Source: Chrysopilus asiliformis (Eukaryota; Arthropoda; Insecta; Diptera; Rhagionidae). Taken from it: a stretch of 64,000 nucleotides of DNA. Position 1 is the first letter of the stretch; each line of letters begins with the position of its first letter. The notes under the pieces were generated by a model. The model saw only the letters and a program-made list of their open reading frames with translations. It did no database searches and was not told the origin of the DNA. Location: the NCBI GenBank assembly GCA_964034945.1, contig OZ035960.1:32542368-32606367 (forward strand), in the 5' to 3' direction. Positions 45,180-57,620 of this stretch are shown here, in pieces. The translations under genes and the position numbers were made by a program.

Positions 45180-46820
45180 TCTCATGCAATTTTGTATATT
45201 CCAAAATATATTGTTGAGATCTCTAGAAATACATAAGAGATGTCCTTACGGTTTTATAATTTCATTTACATATCAAATAGCAAAAGGCGGATCCCAAATT
45301 TTGCCGAACTTAGCGCTTTTGATAGTGTAAATCCACTCCTCGTCACGTGGCCGATCTTTCATTCAAATTAGGTGTTATAAAATTCTCATATTTTTATAAT
45401 TTTGTCAGCAAACCGGGAGTAATTTGTTAAAGAGATGACGAACGCGTTTTACATCGATATTGCGTGTGGCAAGAAAACGTACAAGAAATTTAAAATTTAG
45501 AGAAAATTCTGAGAAAACTTGGGAAAGTCCTAGCGAAATCGATCGGACTATTGCTTCTTTCTTCAACCACATTTCAAAGTGAACAGAATTTCAATTTCAT
45601 AATCAGCCATAATTTAATTTTTAACATTCGATTCGTATGGGATATGAGTTTAGTTTTAAAGATATGTCATAAAAGTGCTATTATGATAAATGGAACGGAA
45701 CCTAAATCAGACTGACAGCTTAATATCCCAAGCTAAACGGTAACAAATATCATAAAATTAAGAGAAATAGCTGAAAACTGACACATTTATGTGAGAACTT
45801 TTTTATTTATGGCTCTATTACAAGACAAATGATTGTCCTAAATATCGGTCGATGCCATTTTAAACAAAGCATTTGAGCAAAAGTTGTTGTTTTCATCGAA
45901 ATCTAACCAAATCCAATATTAAAAGATCTCTGAATTCTCCAATCCATAAAAACCTGATATTGACTAATCATAAACCGCATTAAAAGTAGAAGAAAAATAA
46001 ACATAAAAACAAAAATTCATATCTTGTAGGGAAATATGTTGGCCTGATGAAACATCAAAAACGGAAAAGTGAAAATATTTTTTCATAAAAGCGGGAATTT
46101 TTCCGGGACGCATTGCTTATAAATCAAAAATCCCCAGCGAGAAACAAAAGTGAAATTACAAAAAAGAAGAAGACCAAATAGGAGGCAAAAAAAATTTCAA
46201 AGTGTTTTCAAAGTTTCAAAACTCAAAAACACTCGACAAAAAAATGCGTCAAATCAACCTTCTGCTGATTTATTTTTACATTTTGATATTTTTAGTCAAA
46301 ACAAGCGCACCATGTGGCCTCGATCTACAGAGTTTCAATCCAGGCGAAGTAGAAGAGCCCCATTTCCTTCTCAAATGAATCACAAATCGCGACGTGCCGG
46401 CATGGAAAATCATCATTTGACTGGTCATTAGCAGCTGACGTCAAAAGTTTTTCATTTTTTCTCATATAAAAAATGAAAACAAACGGGCGAGCTTTCTTTT
46501 CTCGCCTATTTTTAAATTAAGTCAAAAGATCCAACAAATATTATTGGTGTTTTGAAAAATATTTACAAATTATTTTAAGGTGTTTCAAGTTTTGTTAAAT
46601 TATTGTGGATTTTAGGGATTTACATTTTTGAAATTTTATTTTAGATGAAAATTCAAGAGATTTGATGAAAAAATTTATGAGATTGAAAAAACGCGGTTCA
46701 GGTGTTTGAAAATTTACACCTAGATTATAGTTTAGAATGTAATTTTTTGAAAAAAAATTTGCTTTTATTTTTAAAACCTTCAAAAATTTTGCTTTTATTT
46801 AGCAATCAGTGCTGTAAGGA
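45180..46820. other. AT-rich stretch, no gene identified
   Basis: A 93-codon plus frame at 46150-46431 is Lys/Arg/Asn/Gln-rich with no recognisable motif. No repeat partner in the window. Confidence 0.4.
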
Positions 46821-46829
46821 ATTATTAGA

Positions 46830-47000
46830 AATATACGTCACACTTTTAAGGGGAAGGAGGTCTGCGATAGCGTGATGACGGCACTAAACGCAATAGAAAA
46901 ACTCACGAAAACTGTTACGAGAGAGGAGGGGAGGGAAGGGGTGGTGCAAATAGCGCAAAATTTGCGTTACATATTTTATGAACAGCCCCTAACTACAAAT
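46830..47000. repeat. Copy of the 'AATACGTCAC' family
   Basis: 'atacgtcacacttttaaggg', 'gaggtctgcgatagcgtgatg', a GGGGAGGG middle and 'gttacatattttatgaacag' at the right match the other copies. Confidence 0.68.
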
Positions 47001-47430
47001 ACCCTCCCCTCACCTACAAACATTTTTTAGGGATGCTAAAAAATTAAAACCTTGTAAAAAAATCGGCTAAATAATTTAAAAAACCGGTGTTCGACGACCA
47101 AAAATTAATTTTTTTTGGACATTGCCGTATAATCAAAATCTCCCATTCCTGTATCGCAACATTACGCCCAGGTGGTGGAACGGAAGCTAGGAAGAGTCAA
47201 CTTATATTCTATTTGAATCAGTGCTAAGCTGCTCCCAAGTTTTGTTGTAATCGAAGAAAAAATTCTGAACTTTGTTGCATTGGCAGGGACCTCTAAAAAA
47301 TATCCGTGCGCCAGGGATGGAATTTCAACAATTATAAGGTTTACAAACCATCAACAGGTCATGTCTAGATAGCATTTTTAACAGTTTCCAAAACTGAAGG
47401 ATTTTTTATCAAATTTAATCATAAAACGAA

Positions 47431-47742
47431 GGTCCAGCGTAGTCCAAGTGGTAAAGTACTTGGTCCGTGTTCCGGAGGTCGGTGGTTCAATTCCCGACTG
47501 TCGCACGCTGTAAGTCAAGTCCACTCAACTTGCTTTACAAAAATGAGTAGTGATAGTTGCCGCTTGGTGTTAACGACATCATCGGACTAGACTGCTATCA
47601 CGACCTCTGCTGTTGATGGGTTGCAACGTAAAAACCTTACAAATATTGTAATTCATTCATGGTTCGCAATCCATGTAAAACTGTAGGTGCGAAGCAGGGA
47701 AGAGGCTTTTCGAGACCTGTAGCGCCGAGGATGATGATGATG
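47431..47742 (+). mobile_element. tRNA-derived SINE with target site duplications
   Basis: The head has the two internal RNA polymerase III promoter elements: a box-A-like TAGTCCAAGTGG (47440-47451) and a box B GGTTCAATTCC (47484-47494), spaced as in a tRNA gene. A tRNA-unrelated body of about 230 bp follows, ending 'tgtagcgccgag' and a GAT trinucleotide tail. The element is flanked by a target duplication of about 13 bp, AATCATAAAACGA at left and AATCATAAAGCGA at right, the hallmark of LINE-driven retroposition. The head folds poorly as a tRNA and lacks a CCA-compatible acceptor, so it is not a working tRNA gene. Part of the body recurs at 60943-60986. Confidence 0.85.
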
Positions 47743-47812
47743 AATCATAAAGCGAGAACTTTTCTAATGGCGTGAATATATTAAAACTATTTTAACAAAT
47801 ATTATTAAATAC

Positions 47813-48662
47813 CTTTATCGAGTAGAAGACTTCTAACGACTTTCAGGTACATTTTTCCACCTTGACCCCTGGCCACATGATAAACATATTCTGGATAATC
47901 ACCGGATTGGTCTGCTATGACTGCCGAAGTACCTTCGACTGATGGTGAATTATCCAAGCCCTTTGGATTGAATCCGTACAGGAGTTCATTTATTGGAAAT
48001 GTGACGGGTTGGGGATTATTTTTACTACTACTAGCGCTGCTACTTTCCTTATTGATGACACTGGTGGATGCTGATCCGGATGATGACGATGCTGATGATG
48101 GTAAAATTTCGTTCAGTCTTGATAAGAGATCGATTTTCGATTGATGATGTTTGACACGTTGCAGAGCCTCCAATTCCAATTCAAAGAAACTTGGCGTCTC
48201 ATCTCCACCTGAAGCTGTAGTAGTCGTTCTACTTTGATGGCGTTCAGGTGCAAATGATGTTAGACTGGGGACGTATTCTTCGCTAATTCTACGTAAATAC
48301 TTGTTACTGGACCTCGCACGGATTTGCTTCTCGAGGATGCAGAATGTGTTTTCGAATCCGCAACTGGTGCCCGATGGGGTTTTTGCAACGAATGGCAAGG
48401 GTTTGGCACATAGTTGGACGTCCGAAACTAGGCCGCCTCTGTAGTCGTGATCGCCTCCTACGAAAGTACTATTCAGAGTGGAATCTGGAGCTTCCTTGGC
48501 GAAATTCGAATACTCGTCGAATTCACTGTGGTTCGGTGAGGATTTTCGTCGTTTCGAAGTTAAATCGGAATCTCCATATTTCGTCGTTATACTACTCGAA
48601 TCGGTTGAATCGACACTGGCTGCAGTTCCACTCGCCGTTGCGCCTCCAGAATGGGTCGCCAT
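47813..48662 (-). CDS. Alternative first coding exon A of an unrecognised minus-strand gene (283 codons + 1 nt)
   Basis: The ATG at 48662 is the first in-frame one after an upstream TAG. The GTG 39 nt earlier is not a likely initiator. The frame is open to a GT donor at 47812-47811 (AAAG|GTATTTAA), ending in phase 1 like exons B and C; without splicing a stop follows at once. The peptide starts MATHSGGATA and is Ser/Thr-rich, with a basic KRRKSS (37-42). A segment with regular hydrophobic spacing (about 103-137) contains KYLRRISEEY, a kinase-type RRxS site at Ser127. A predicted helix, SFFELELEALQRVKHHQSKI and DLLSRLNEIL (158-187), is followed by a Ser-rich linker and a more ordered end, EYVYHVARGQGGKMYLKVVR (from about 258). 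The ordered pieces suggest docking segments. No known domain was recognised. Confidence 0.72.
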
Positions 48663-48669
48663 AATTGAA

Positions 48670-49480
48670 CTATTTTTCTTCAAAACTTTTTTTTTATTCA
48701 CACTGTACCTTGAGACTAAGTTATTGCTTAAATCACTTGTTGTCTAGTGTTGCATTCATACCAAACAATATTTGAATTATTTTTAAACAGTTCATTGTCA
48801 GCACGGCATGTAATTAAATTCACACGAGAAAAAACCCTGGCCCAGCAATGGAAAAAATTAGTTTTTTTTTGTTTACCAAACGTGATCATCGATTTTCTTT
48901 GCACGATTTTCAATTAATGATCCATAGATCACGGTTTTTTATTGATTATTTGATAGCAGTTAAAGGTAAATTTTCGGGCGATTTTTACCATGACTTCGAT
49001 AACTTAATCTAAGAGGTTTAACTACGTTACAATGGGTCATTAAACTGATATTTTAATTCAAGAAATATTGCGGAATTTTTTTGTAACTGTTGGTTTTATT
49101 AAAATTTTACGGTGCGATGAAAAACGGTTAAAATTTGAAAACTTTCTTTTAATTTATGCAATCAGCGAATGACGATGCTTGAATTCATGTGATAATTTTA
49201 TGAAATTAGAAATTTGGTGCGGCAAGATAAAAAAAACCTGAGATTTTTTAAAGATTATTTCAGGACCATTTTTCGGATATCGATCGTCGGAGGCTGCAAA
49301 ATCTTGAAGGTCCTTAATTACGCGGTAGTCAAACCACCCAAGAAACATTTATGTCAGTCGTGACGTTAGCCGTTGACTTTGCCCGAAAATATTTTCTGAT
49401 TGGGAGAGATTTAAACCGCAGAATTATTCCTATTTGACGACAAAAACGGGTCCTCGCAGCGAGTGGGTAAATAAAGAGGA
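48670..49480. other. 5' flank of exon A
   Basis: AT-rich with no strong frame or repeat. A promoter for the exon A transcript should lie here if exon A is truly first. A minus-strand frame at 48913-48728 has no recognisable content. Confidence 0.3.
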
Positions 49481-49498
49481 GGGGGGGGGGGGGGGGGG
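49481..49498 (+). repeat. Homopolymer run of 18 G
   Basis: Eighteen consecutive G within AGGA...AGGTG. It stands out in AT-rich DNA and may be length-variable or a sequencing-sensitive site. Confidence 0.9.
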
Positions 49499-50097
49499 AG
49501 GTGAACAGATTTTGAAGGTTTTGGGGTATCCAAGAAGGCCCTGAAAATTTTCGGCATACATTTTTTTTTCGCTAGGGGAGTAAAATTTGGAAGAGTTGAA
49601 ACATTTGTAAGGTATTGCAACTCATCAGAAGCAGATGTGAAAGCAGCCGCGGTGATCGTTAAGAGATCATCGTAGCACTAAGCAGGATTAATTTTAGTAA
49701 AGCAAGAGTGAACAACAGCACTCACACTGTTAGAATATAATAATTCTGACAACAGCAGGAATTGCACCCACACTGCCAGAATATAAAAAGAATTATCCAT
49801 GCATGTCGGACATCCCTCTCCTCCTCTGATCAAAATTTTCGCGATTTTTTAAAAATAGAGTTTAGATCAGTGATGTCCAGTTTTATGTGTTGGATTACCA
49901 CAACTCGGGTTTTTTTTTGTTTCGGAATTGTACACAAAACCAAAATTGAGATTGTGGCGCATTCATGTTCTCAGTTTTTTGATTTCAAATAAACGTCCGA
50001 CAAATTTTATTTTTGAATTTTTAGTCTCACAATACCTAAAAATTGTTTTTCATAATCTGAATCAGGATATCAGCGCTTCATGGTTGAAGATAAAAAA

Positions 50098-50205
50098 TGA
50101 AAGAAAATTAGTTTATAGCGTGAATGTTTGTATCTCACTGTACCTCACTCTACCACGAGATACAGTGAGATACAAACATTCACGCCATAAACTAATTCTC
50201 TTTCA
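50098..50205. repeat. 108-bp hairpin
   Basis: TGAAAGAAAATTAGTTTATA and onward pairs with the arm ending AAACTAATTCTCTTTCA with two or three mismatches. The stem is over 40 bp and the loop about 15-20 bp. It could be a small MITE; its shape also resembles a small-RNA precursor. Confidence 0.7.
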
Positions 50206-50415
50206 GGGCCAGTGGGCAATATTTGAGCACTTAAGAGTGATTCCGACAAAAAGATGCACGCAGTCAAATGACGCGATAAAAAATATTCCTTCACTGTGGT
50301 GAAGAAACACCGAAGGTGAACGTTTAACAAAAGTGAGCGAATAGGAAGTATATGATGAAGAAGATGCAAATGTTTTGATTTGGCTGTACTCATTTGCCAA
50401 TAAAGCATTACATGT

Positions 50416-50653
50416 ATGCCTCGAGTTACGCGGTACTTGAGTTACGGGAATTTCGAATTACGCGGAAAAAGATTGCGGCAGTGCTCGAGTTACGCGGTAC
50501 GATTTTGGAGCAATTTTTATTTAAAAATAAAATATTGTAATTATAGATGAATGTGCATATATAAAAAAGATAATAGGTATGTATTGTTTTGCACTAATCC
50601 TGAGTCTCCACTTACGCGGAACCAATTAACCGCGTAACTCGAGGGATATCTGT
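50416..50653. mobile_element. TA-inserting element with CCTCGAGTTACGCGG ends
   Basis: TGCCTCGAGTTACGCGGTA at left and CCGCGTAACTCGAGGGATAT at right (inverted), with TA at both borders. The motif CGAGTTACGCGGTA is repeated inside the left arm. The end sequence suggests a pogo-like (Tc1/mariner superfamily) relative, as an inference. Confidence 0.65.
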
Positions 50654-50659
50654 AATTAT

Positions 50660-52300
50660 TTTATCTTTTCAGGTTTTGAGAAAACAAAATTATTACGTAT
50701 ATTGAACTAGGATTTAAGTATACTCAACTAGGATCACTCACTATTGGCGAATATTTAAACATTCACTTGATCTAAATGTAATATTCACCCTAATGATTCA
50801 CTTAATCTTCACTTTTCATTCACCGGTGAAGAAAAACGAACACCATTAGAGATACCTCACTAGAGGTCGTAGGTGAATTCACTAGTGAGGGTTTCGGTTA
50901 TCCAAGTGAATGCCAACGAATCGCTAGTGAATCACTTGCCATTCAATTTGGTCTGATAGGATGCTCTGTGGCTATGGATAACAATTTTAAGCATGTGGCA
51001 AACTTGGTGAGCCACAGGTGAACAACACTGATTTAGAACTTTTCTCGCCCTGAAAACAGTGACGCATTTTATGGACAATCTTTTATTTGATTTGCTTTTT
51101 CCCATTGAAAAAAAAATTAATTTTTGCCATGAAAACTATACTTTTTTTCTCTCCTAAATGCGTTCTTTTAATTTTCTCTTTGAACAAACTCGACTTTATT
51201 CATTTAATTAAGTAGAGTTCACCTATTGCATTGAGCAAAATTGGCATTGTAGAAACAAAAACGAATTTTCCTTTTATGAGACATGAGCTCCCTCCCTGAG
51301 GGTATTAAATTTTACACAACTATGCAAGGGTTGACCTACTTTTAGCATTTGTTCAGTTCGAGTCAGAAACCTCGAGACAAAATTTATTCAGTATTTTTTT
51401 TTTTGTTTTCCAAAGAACTAAACTGACATAAGCTGCTGAGGTGATAATTTTTCTGTTTTTTTCAACCACAAACGGAAAATGTTACCTTTTGAACATGTGT
51501 GAATACTGACTAAACTGAATTAATTGTAGATATATGAAAATACTACGAGTAAATATTTATAAAAAGCGGAAAATACTCATATCTCTCAATAGAACAGCGT
51601 AACATAAATTTTGTTATTATTCTGTTGGTTTTACCGAACTGTTTGCGTGTAGTTAAAGCCAGCATGTTTAGAAATGAGAGCAAAATATTTATTTTTAGCG
51701 AATTCTCCAACTGATTCTAAGCAATTATTAATCGAGTGAAAATTCTGCTAGTCTGTTTACAGTAGAACTTGCAAATGTCATCGTAATTTGAGTAAGCTGT
51801 GAGCTTTTACCCTAGTGGCCATAGTAGCTCAATTCCGAAGTGATACTTAGGGGGTTCAGTGTCGTATTTTGGTACACGTTCCCCTTTACTTTACAAAGCG
51901 CGATAGTGTATTTAAATTAAATGCGAGAAAAAGGAATTTATGAATTGAAATCGAGTTTAACGTCTCGCTGGCATTGAACTAAAGTCTTTAACTTAAATAG
52001 CGACTGGAGGCACGGGATTCGTGGAACTAAACTATTCATTACTTTGTACACAAACATAGTGGTCTTTTTATAATACAATAAATATCAGCCGTCCGGTCGT
52101 TGTCAAATACTTATGGCTGACTTATATCTGAGATACTCGCAGAAGTACTTGAGAAACTGAATAATTTGTCACCGATCGTCTACTTATACCACTATAACTT
52201 TAGATGACTTACAAGCTGGCCGCTTTGTTGATTTCAACCCTTTTTTTTTGAAGAAATATTTTCAAAAACAATTTTGTTTTTTAAAAACTCTTCACCCTTC
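50660..52300. other. No gene identified; possible decayed inverted-repeat element at 50725-50945
   Basis: In 50725-50945 many copies of TCACTAGTGA/ATTCACTT face each other ('attcacttgatctaa' against 'ccaagtgaatgcc'), suggesting a small element with internal palindromes. The remainder shows nothing recognisable. Confidence 0.35.
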
Positions 52301-52304
52301 TTGC

Positions 52305-52995
52305 TGTCCATTAAATATGTCACACATTTAGGGAAGGGATCTCCGGTAGTGTGATAGCAGTTTTAAATTTCATATACATGAAACTACCAAAAAATGCGTA
52401 GTTTCAGAGTAAAAACGAAATTGGAGTTTTAGAAAAACTGCCGTTTTGGTTATTTCCGGTTATTTCCGGACTGACATCACAAGTTGATAGGATCATTCTA
52501 TTCCAGGACCAAACATCCCTGCAAAATTTCATTGCTCTAGCTCCAGTAGTTTTCTTGTACACAAACTGACAGATCAACAAAGAGAAAATTTTTGTAATTA
52601 TGCTCAAATTGTTTTAGGCAAAATTAAGAGGTCGACATTTTTCATGAAAACAATACTTTCTGTACCCCGATACGCTCCTGTTTGTGTCTGGTCGTCAGGT
52701 CAACAACAGAAGTGGAGCAGCTGTTCTGATGAGGCCAACTACACTTCGGGCCGAATCTTGGCTGACGCTTCCTTAACAATTTTCCCTTCCTTTGTTTCAA
52801 TTGGATTAAAAATTTTGAAAATATCCAATCGTTCGCCAGGAGAAATCCGGTACAAAAGAATAGAATATTCGTTTCTAGAGAAGCAAATATTATTCAAAAA
52901 TATTGACCAAAAAAGCCTCAGTTTCAAGATATTCAAGTATCACAGTGGTAACTCCAATTAAAAATGACTTTATTATACTTCGTATAAGAAAGTAA
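52305..52995 (-). repeat. Fragments of the 'AATACGTCAC' family and of family A, the latter interrupted
   Basis: 'gtccattaaatatgtcacac' and 'gatctccggtagtgtgatag' at 52305-52370 belong to the former. From 52400, in reverse, comes family A (for example 'gtagttttcttgtacacaaactgacag', 'ttttaggcaaaattaagaggtcgac'), broken at about 52655 and resumed at 52965 as 'actttattatacttcgtataagaaagtaaaaa'. The 310-bp interruption contains a half copy of the 17337 fold-back interior. Confidence 0.55.
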
Positions 52996-53003
52996 AAAAA
53001 TCT

Positions 53004-53237
53004 GGGCACCAATCATGTATTCCGACGCGTCTCTGTCTTCCGACTTCGACGCAGCTTTTAACTCTTGACTTCGCCATATCAGCAGCTTCAAATTTCCTAG
53101 AATGACAATCAGAATCACGTTTCGATTCAAACTGATGATTCCGCGAAATTTCAAGCTTCAGATATGGCGAAGTTAAGAGTTAAAAGCTGCGTCGAAGTCG
53201 GAAGACAGAGACGCGTCGGAATACATGATTGGTGCCC
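53004..53237. repeat. 234-bp fold-back (long hairpin)
   Basis: GGGCACCAATCATGTATTCC at left is the exact complement of the right end GGAATACATGATTGGTGCCC. Near-perfect pairing covers about 85 bp per arm, with a loop between about 53090 and 53150. It sits directly after the end of the family A fragment. Confidence 0.8.
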
Positions 53238-53922
53238 TGTACTTACGCGACACTTCGAGAGCAGGGAAATGGAGTAAATTCATGCCGACTCGAGACTTTT
53301 TTAAATCCTCTTTTCATTTTCTAGTATAAAAATCGAGGAAAAACAAATCAATTTGTTGATAACAAAAAAATTAATTGTGTACATGACTTATGTTTGATTT
53401 TTTCGAAAAATTAGCGGTCAGACGGTTTTCATTTATAGAATTGATGAGTTTTATTTCTTATCGTGGATGAGTAACAATTACTTCATTATAAACAAATTAA
53501 TAAGTTTGCCAAATAAATTATAAGGCTGAATGTGCCTTACTGGTCTTGTTTATACCATAATCCGCTCTCTAGAGGCATTTTCTAGAGGTTTTGAGGCCAC
53601 CGAAGAATGATTCTCCAAAAAAGAGATCCTAAATTTAGAATTGGAAATGTTTTATTTTTTATTTTTGTGGGATGTAATCGGTAAGGAAAACATTGGCTGG
53701 TAAGTTGCTCCAAAGTTTAGTGGTTTGTAGAATAGGCAAACATTTCTGATCTTTTTTGAACGACCAGAAGGGGAGGGGTTCGAAATGTCGGTGAAGTTTG
53801 TGTTGGTTTAAGAACCACTTAACCGATTTTGGTGTGGTTTTCTGATCTAGTGAGCAAAACATGGGCTATTTGCGATATCTAAAAATTCAGCTAATTTAAG
53901 CAATTATCTTGACTAGGTCTTA

Positions 53923-54090
53923 AGGCCTGTGTCCACATGGAAGTTTATTTGCAGAAGTCGCTTCTAGAAGAGATTTCTGGTGTCACAACTTCTGGAAGTC
54001 CACTTGCAGTTACTGTTTCCACGGGAAAACTTCCAGAAGTCTATGCTAGAAGCGACTTCTGCAAATAAACTTCCATGTGGACACAGGCCT
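53923..54090. repeat. 168-bp inverted-repeat element
   Basis: AGGCCTGTGTCCACATGGAA at left and TTCCATGTGGACACAGGCCT at right are exact inverted copies. The pairing continues through 'gtttatttgcagaagtcgcttctaga'. It is bordered by TTA and ATA, possibly an imperfect 3-bp duplication. Confidence 0.75.
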
Positions 54091-54463
54091 ATAAACAAAA
54101 GGCGCATTTTATAGTGTTATTTTACTGCCTGTTCTTTTTTCTTGAAAGTTGAAATATTTGTATATTATTTTAGGTTTTTATTAGACATAAATTGTAATTT
54201 TTTCATGGCCTGCCATCAAAATGACATTTCCAGAAATTGTTTTTCCGAGCAATTTTGCTCATGATAAACCAAAACAAAATCTGACAAATAATGTCTCCAT
54301 GGGACTTTTAAATGGCAAGCCATGGAAAAAATCGCAATCGAGATGAGGTTTTAATAAAAATAATCTAATAGAAAATTGCCCAAAAAATTTCTAACAAAAT
54401 GGGCGATTAAAAGTAGAGCATACTCGAAATTTGTAATTTCACTTCATCATAGTAAAAATTTTA

Positions 54464-54694
54464 GGGGCCGTTTACATTTGGCACTTTGTTCAGTGAATTT
54501 CATTGTGACACAAAATTCATGTAGACCAATCGTTTACATTACGTTACAAAATTCCAGACTTATAGATCCAGAAGCAATCTTAACTGTAATTTTTATATAC
54601 AAAAAATATTTGAATTCAAAGAATTTTTGCTAAAGGTTGGGGGATAAGTTCTGAGAAAGACAATCCGGCACAAATCGCAAATGTAAACGGTCCC
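54464..54694. mobile_element. 231-bp TTA-flanked MITE (PIF/Harbinger-like)
   Basis: GGGGCCGTTTACATTTGGC at left and CGCAAATGTAAACGGTCCC at right, flanked by TTA (54461-54463, 54695-54697). It belongs to the same end type as 44468-45168. Confidence 0.78.
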
Positions 54695-54699
54695 TTACT

Positions 54700-56550
54700 T
54701 AAAAATATGGCCTGTTGTTTAAGATGAAAAATAAATAAATGCCACATTAACGGTGGGTAATAAACATAAGTAGAAGAATAATTTTTACTTATTGTACCAC
54801 AATTTGGATCAAAATTTGGATGAGAAAAAAAACAAACAAAGATGCATTACAGTAAATAAAACTCGTGACAAATTACCTGTCACTTTCCGAACAATAAAAG
54901 ATAATTTTAATCAAGAAACACAATATCTTCATATAGTCAAGCTGCCACCTTCACAGCTGGCTATCACACCTTTATCGCTTGGTGTTCTTGAAAAAGCGCT
55001 GATAAGAAACTCATTTAAAAGCTACTGAAAATATTGGTGTTCCTGTAGAATAAAATTCACCGGATACATTCATATATTTTATTTATACAGTAGCACTTCG
55101 TTATTAGTCGGTAGGTCATCATTCGAGTATAATAAACAAAACAGAGAACTACCGACTGACTGACACACCTGAATACGTATCCAAGTGAAAAATGAGAGTT
55201 CTTAATCTAACGGGCTAACACCCAGCTGGTTTGTGCTATAAATATGGCTATTAGATACATAACAGTATAGATACAAAGAACTAGATCAAAGTTAAGTTAT
55301 GCATTAGTTACAACATAGTTATTAAATCAATTAATTTTAATCGCATCAGAAATACTCATCGCTTAAGACAAAAACCATCCATAAAGATAATTAAGTAACG
55401 GACAAATTTGTATTGTATTGAATTAAAGAGTCTCTAATCCAATATGGAAACTGTTCATTTTATTTTATATATGCTGCGCTGATTATAAATAATAACCGAA
55501 GTCATGATAAAAAACGTCATTTAAACGGCGAGGGGTACTAAAAGATGAAGAGCCGAGGGAAAACACGGAAAACGTCAATACGCTCGACCATTTTAACGGG
55601 TTTACCAAAATCAGAAATACTAGCCGTCGTCCATTGAATTTTTTTAGAGTGCAAAGAAAATCGATTATCACTTGTGTCTGTTGATAATAATTTTTAATTT
55701 AAATTTTTATCTCTATAAGGTATAGACTGTCACGGTATTATTATGTGAGTAGTACTTGGCGGACGTGTGACTGTAATCCACTTTGAATGAGTATAAGCGA
55801 GTTTTTGATTAAATAAAAAATTATCACTGTTCATTCGTGTATCGTCTGTGTGACACACATTTAAAGCACTGGCAAAATTTGTTGATAAATGCTCTCGATG
55901 TCATATCAATACTATAATGTTTTTAGTCCAATATTTCATTAATTGTAAGTCCTTTCGTTGAATGACGGGATGAAAGTGTAAAGCAGGACTGGCCAAACAA
56001 TATGGCTGCCGATAGAATTTATGCCGGCGATTATACTATGGCATAACTCGTAAATGTCATCTGCTGCAAGTGATTCGCGTTGGATAAATCACATCACAAG
56101 TCAGTCAATGCCCGTGACTTGATTTTGATTTCATAACCTAAAATAAACACAACACAGAAATATGTTTGCATGTGCAATTTATGCACTTAACCACGGCTGC
56201 TTTTATTTAATGTGATTTTCGTCTCATAAATAATTATATGAATAACGAGAGTTACATAATTGCGTTAACAAGATTTACACACTCTACACTTATGAGATAA
56301 TTTTTTTTAAAAGAATGTCAATCGACTTCTGTTTCTTTTTGCAAAAAAAAATTATTCTGTTGTAATTCAAACGTTCAGTTGGTTAAAAATCAAAATCACA
56401 CACTTTGCGACCGGATTTCTTAATATTTCCGATAGAAAACTAATCGCAAATTGCTGCTAAAAATAGCGTACGCTGTAAACCGAAAAAGTTTTCGATATTT
56501 TTCGGAAGGAATAGAAGTTAGTTCGCTATGGCTAATCAGAACGCGTAGAG
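54700..56550. other. AT-rich stretch, no gene identified
   Basis: A 78-codon plus frame at 54792-55028 has no recognisable domain. No repeat partner in the window. Confidence 0.35.
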
Positions 56551-57310
56551 ATCAAGAAACCGAATCTACAGACACACCCCGCGAATTCAACACAAAAGTA
56601 ACACAATTCAATGAATAACACCCTGAGACGTAAACATTGAAATGTGTTTTTCAAAAAACCATTTGAAACACAAACCAAATTCAAACAAAATTCGAAAATA
56701 AAACGAAAAAATTAACGGCAAATTGATAGACGTCTCTCAAGATTCCGAACCGGCCTGTGGGGCAGTTGAGTCAACACTGAAAATCCAAAATTCACGTCTC
56801 TGTCAGTGGCAGAAATCTCTCGTTTCTACAGTGTGACCGGCAACGAAGGCAGTTTCGTCTACTATGACGACTATGGGTACAATTTCTTGAAGGTTGCTTG
56901 CGCTAAAGTCGCACCGCGTGGTGGCCATTGGACTCGCGTCTTATAAGAAGTAAGAAATGCACAAAAATGTGTGGAAGAAAATGATTCAAAATTCTACGTA
57001 AACAGCATTGTGTACAGTATGACGCCTTAAAAAATGCCAGTGCAGTGTTAAAATGTTTACATAATCCATGCACGGCCAGCTGGATGGCTTCCAGAATCAT
57101 CTCTGAAGATGTGTTCCAGCCGCCGCTGTACCAGACTGCATTTAGATGGTATTTGGTTAGGGTTGGAAGCAATGGAATTTGGGGTGCAATTGCCAATACT
57201 GTAGCCCTAGAAAAGGTTGGTCTGCATTATCTGATTGATTTTCCAAAAGATTGCTGTGATCATAAAATTACTATTATATTGCGAGCGCTAAAAGAAATTT
57301 AAAAAAATTG
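56550..57310. other. Non-repetitive, GC-richer island with frames on both strands
   Basis: The minus frame 57196-56903 includes LTKYHLNAVWYSGGWNTSSE and lies next to acceptor-like CTAGGGCTACAG and donor-like TTAT|GTAAAC sites. The plus strand is open at 57045-57302, and a shorter plus frame at about 56807-56945 reads ISRFYSVTGNEGSFVYYDDY. None is recognised and the strand cannot be settled by eye. Confidence 0.25.
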
Positions 57311-57620
57311 GAACTGAACCACAAAAACTTTTGGTTTGCATCTTTGTTATAGTGTAAAAAACTCGGGTTTAGTCAGTTGTGGTACCACAGATTTTGAGTC
57401 TGCTCGAGAAATGTCTGTTGTTCCTCTAAAAGATTTTCTTTTTTTCGAAAAACCGGAAATTAAAGGACTCTTTCTTGGGAAACCAAAAATTTAAAGACTT
57501 TTTTTAGGGGACTGATTTTTTGGACGAGGTCTAGGATAGATATCAGGACGTGCCTGCCCTCAACAGACTTCGGGAGCTGGTCTGTTGAGGAAAGTCTTCT
57601 GCGGTAGGTAATTAACAACA

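Noticed and set aside
47431..47520. tRNA gene
   Set aside because: Box A and box B are present, but the cloverleaf is poor and the sequence continues into a body with a GAT tail and target duplications, so it is a SINE.
2726..48662. Exons A, B and C as consecutive coding exons of one transcript
   Set aside because: Exon B spliced to the acceptor at about 3131 reads into a stop, and exon B is preceded by an in-frame stop 12 nt before its ATG without a good acceptor; the shared phase fits alternatives better.
56903..57302. Opposing 97- and 85-codon frames as a real exon
   Set aside because: Splice-like sites exist for the minus frame, but the strand cannot be decided and no family was recognised; kept only as an unassigned island.
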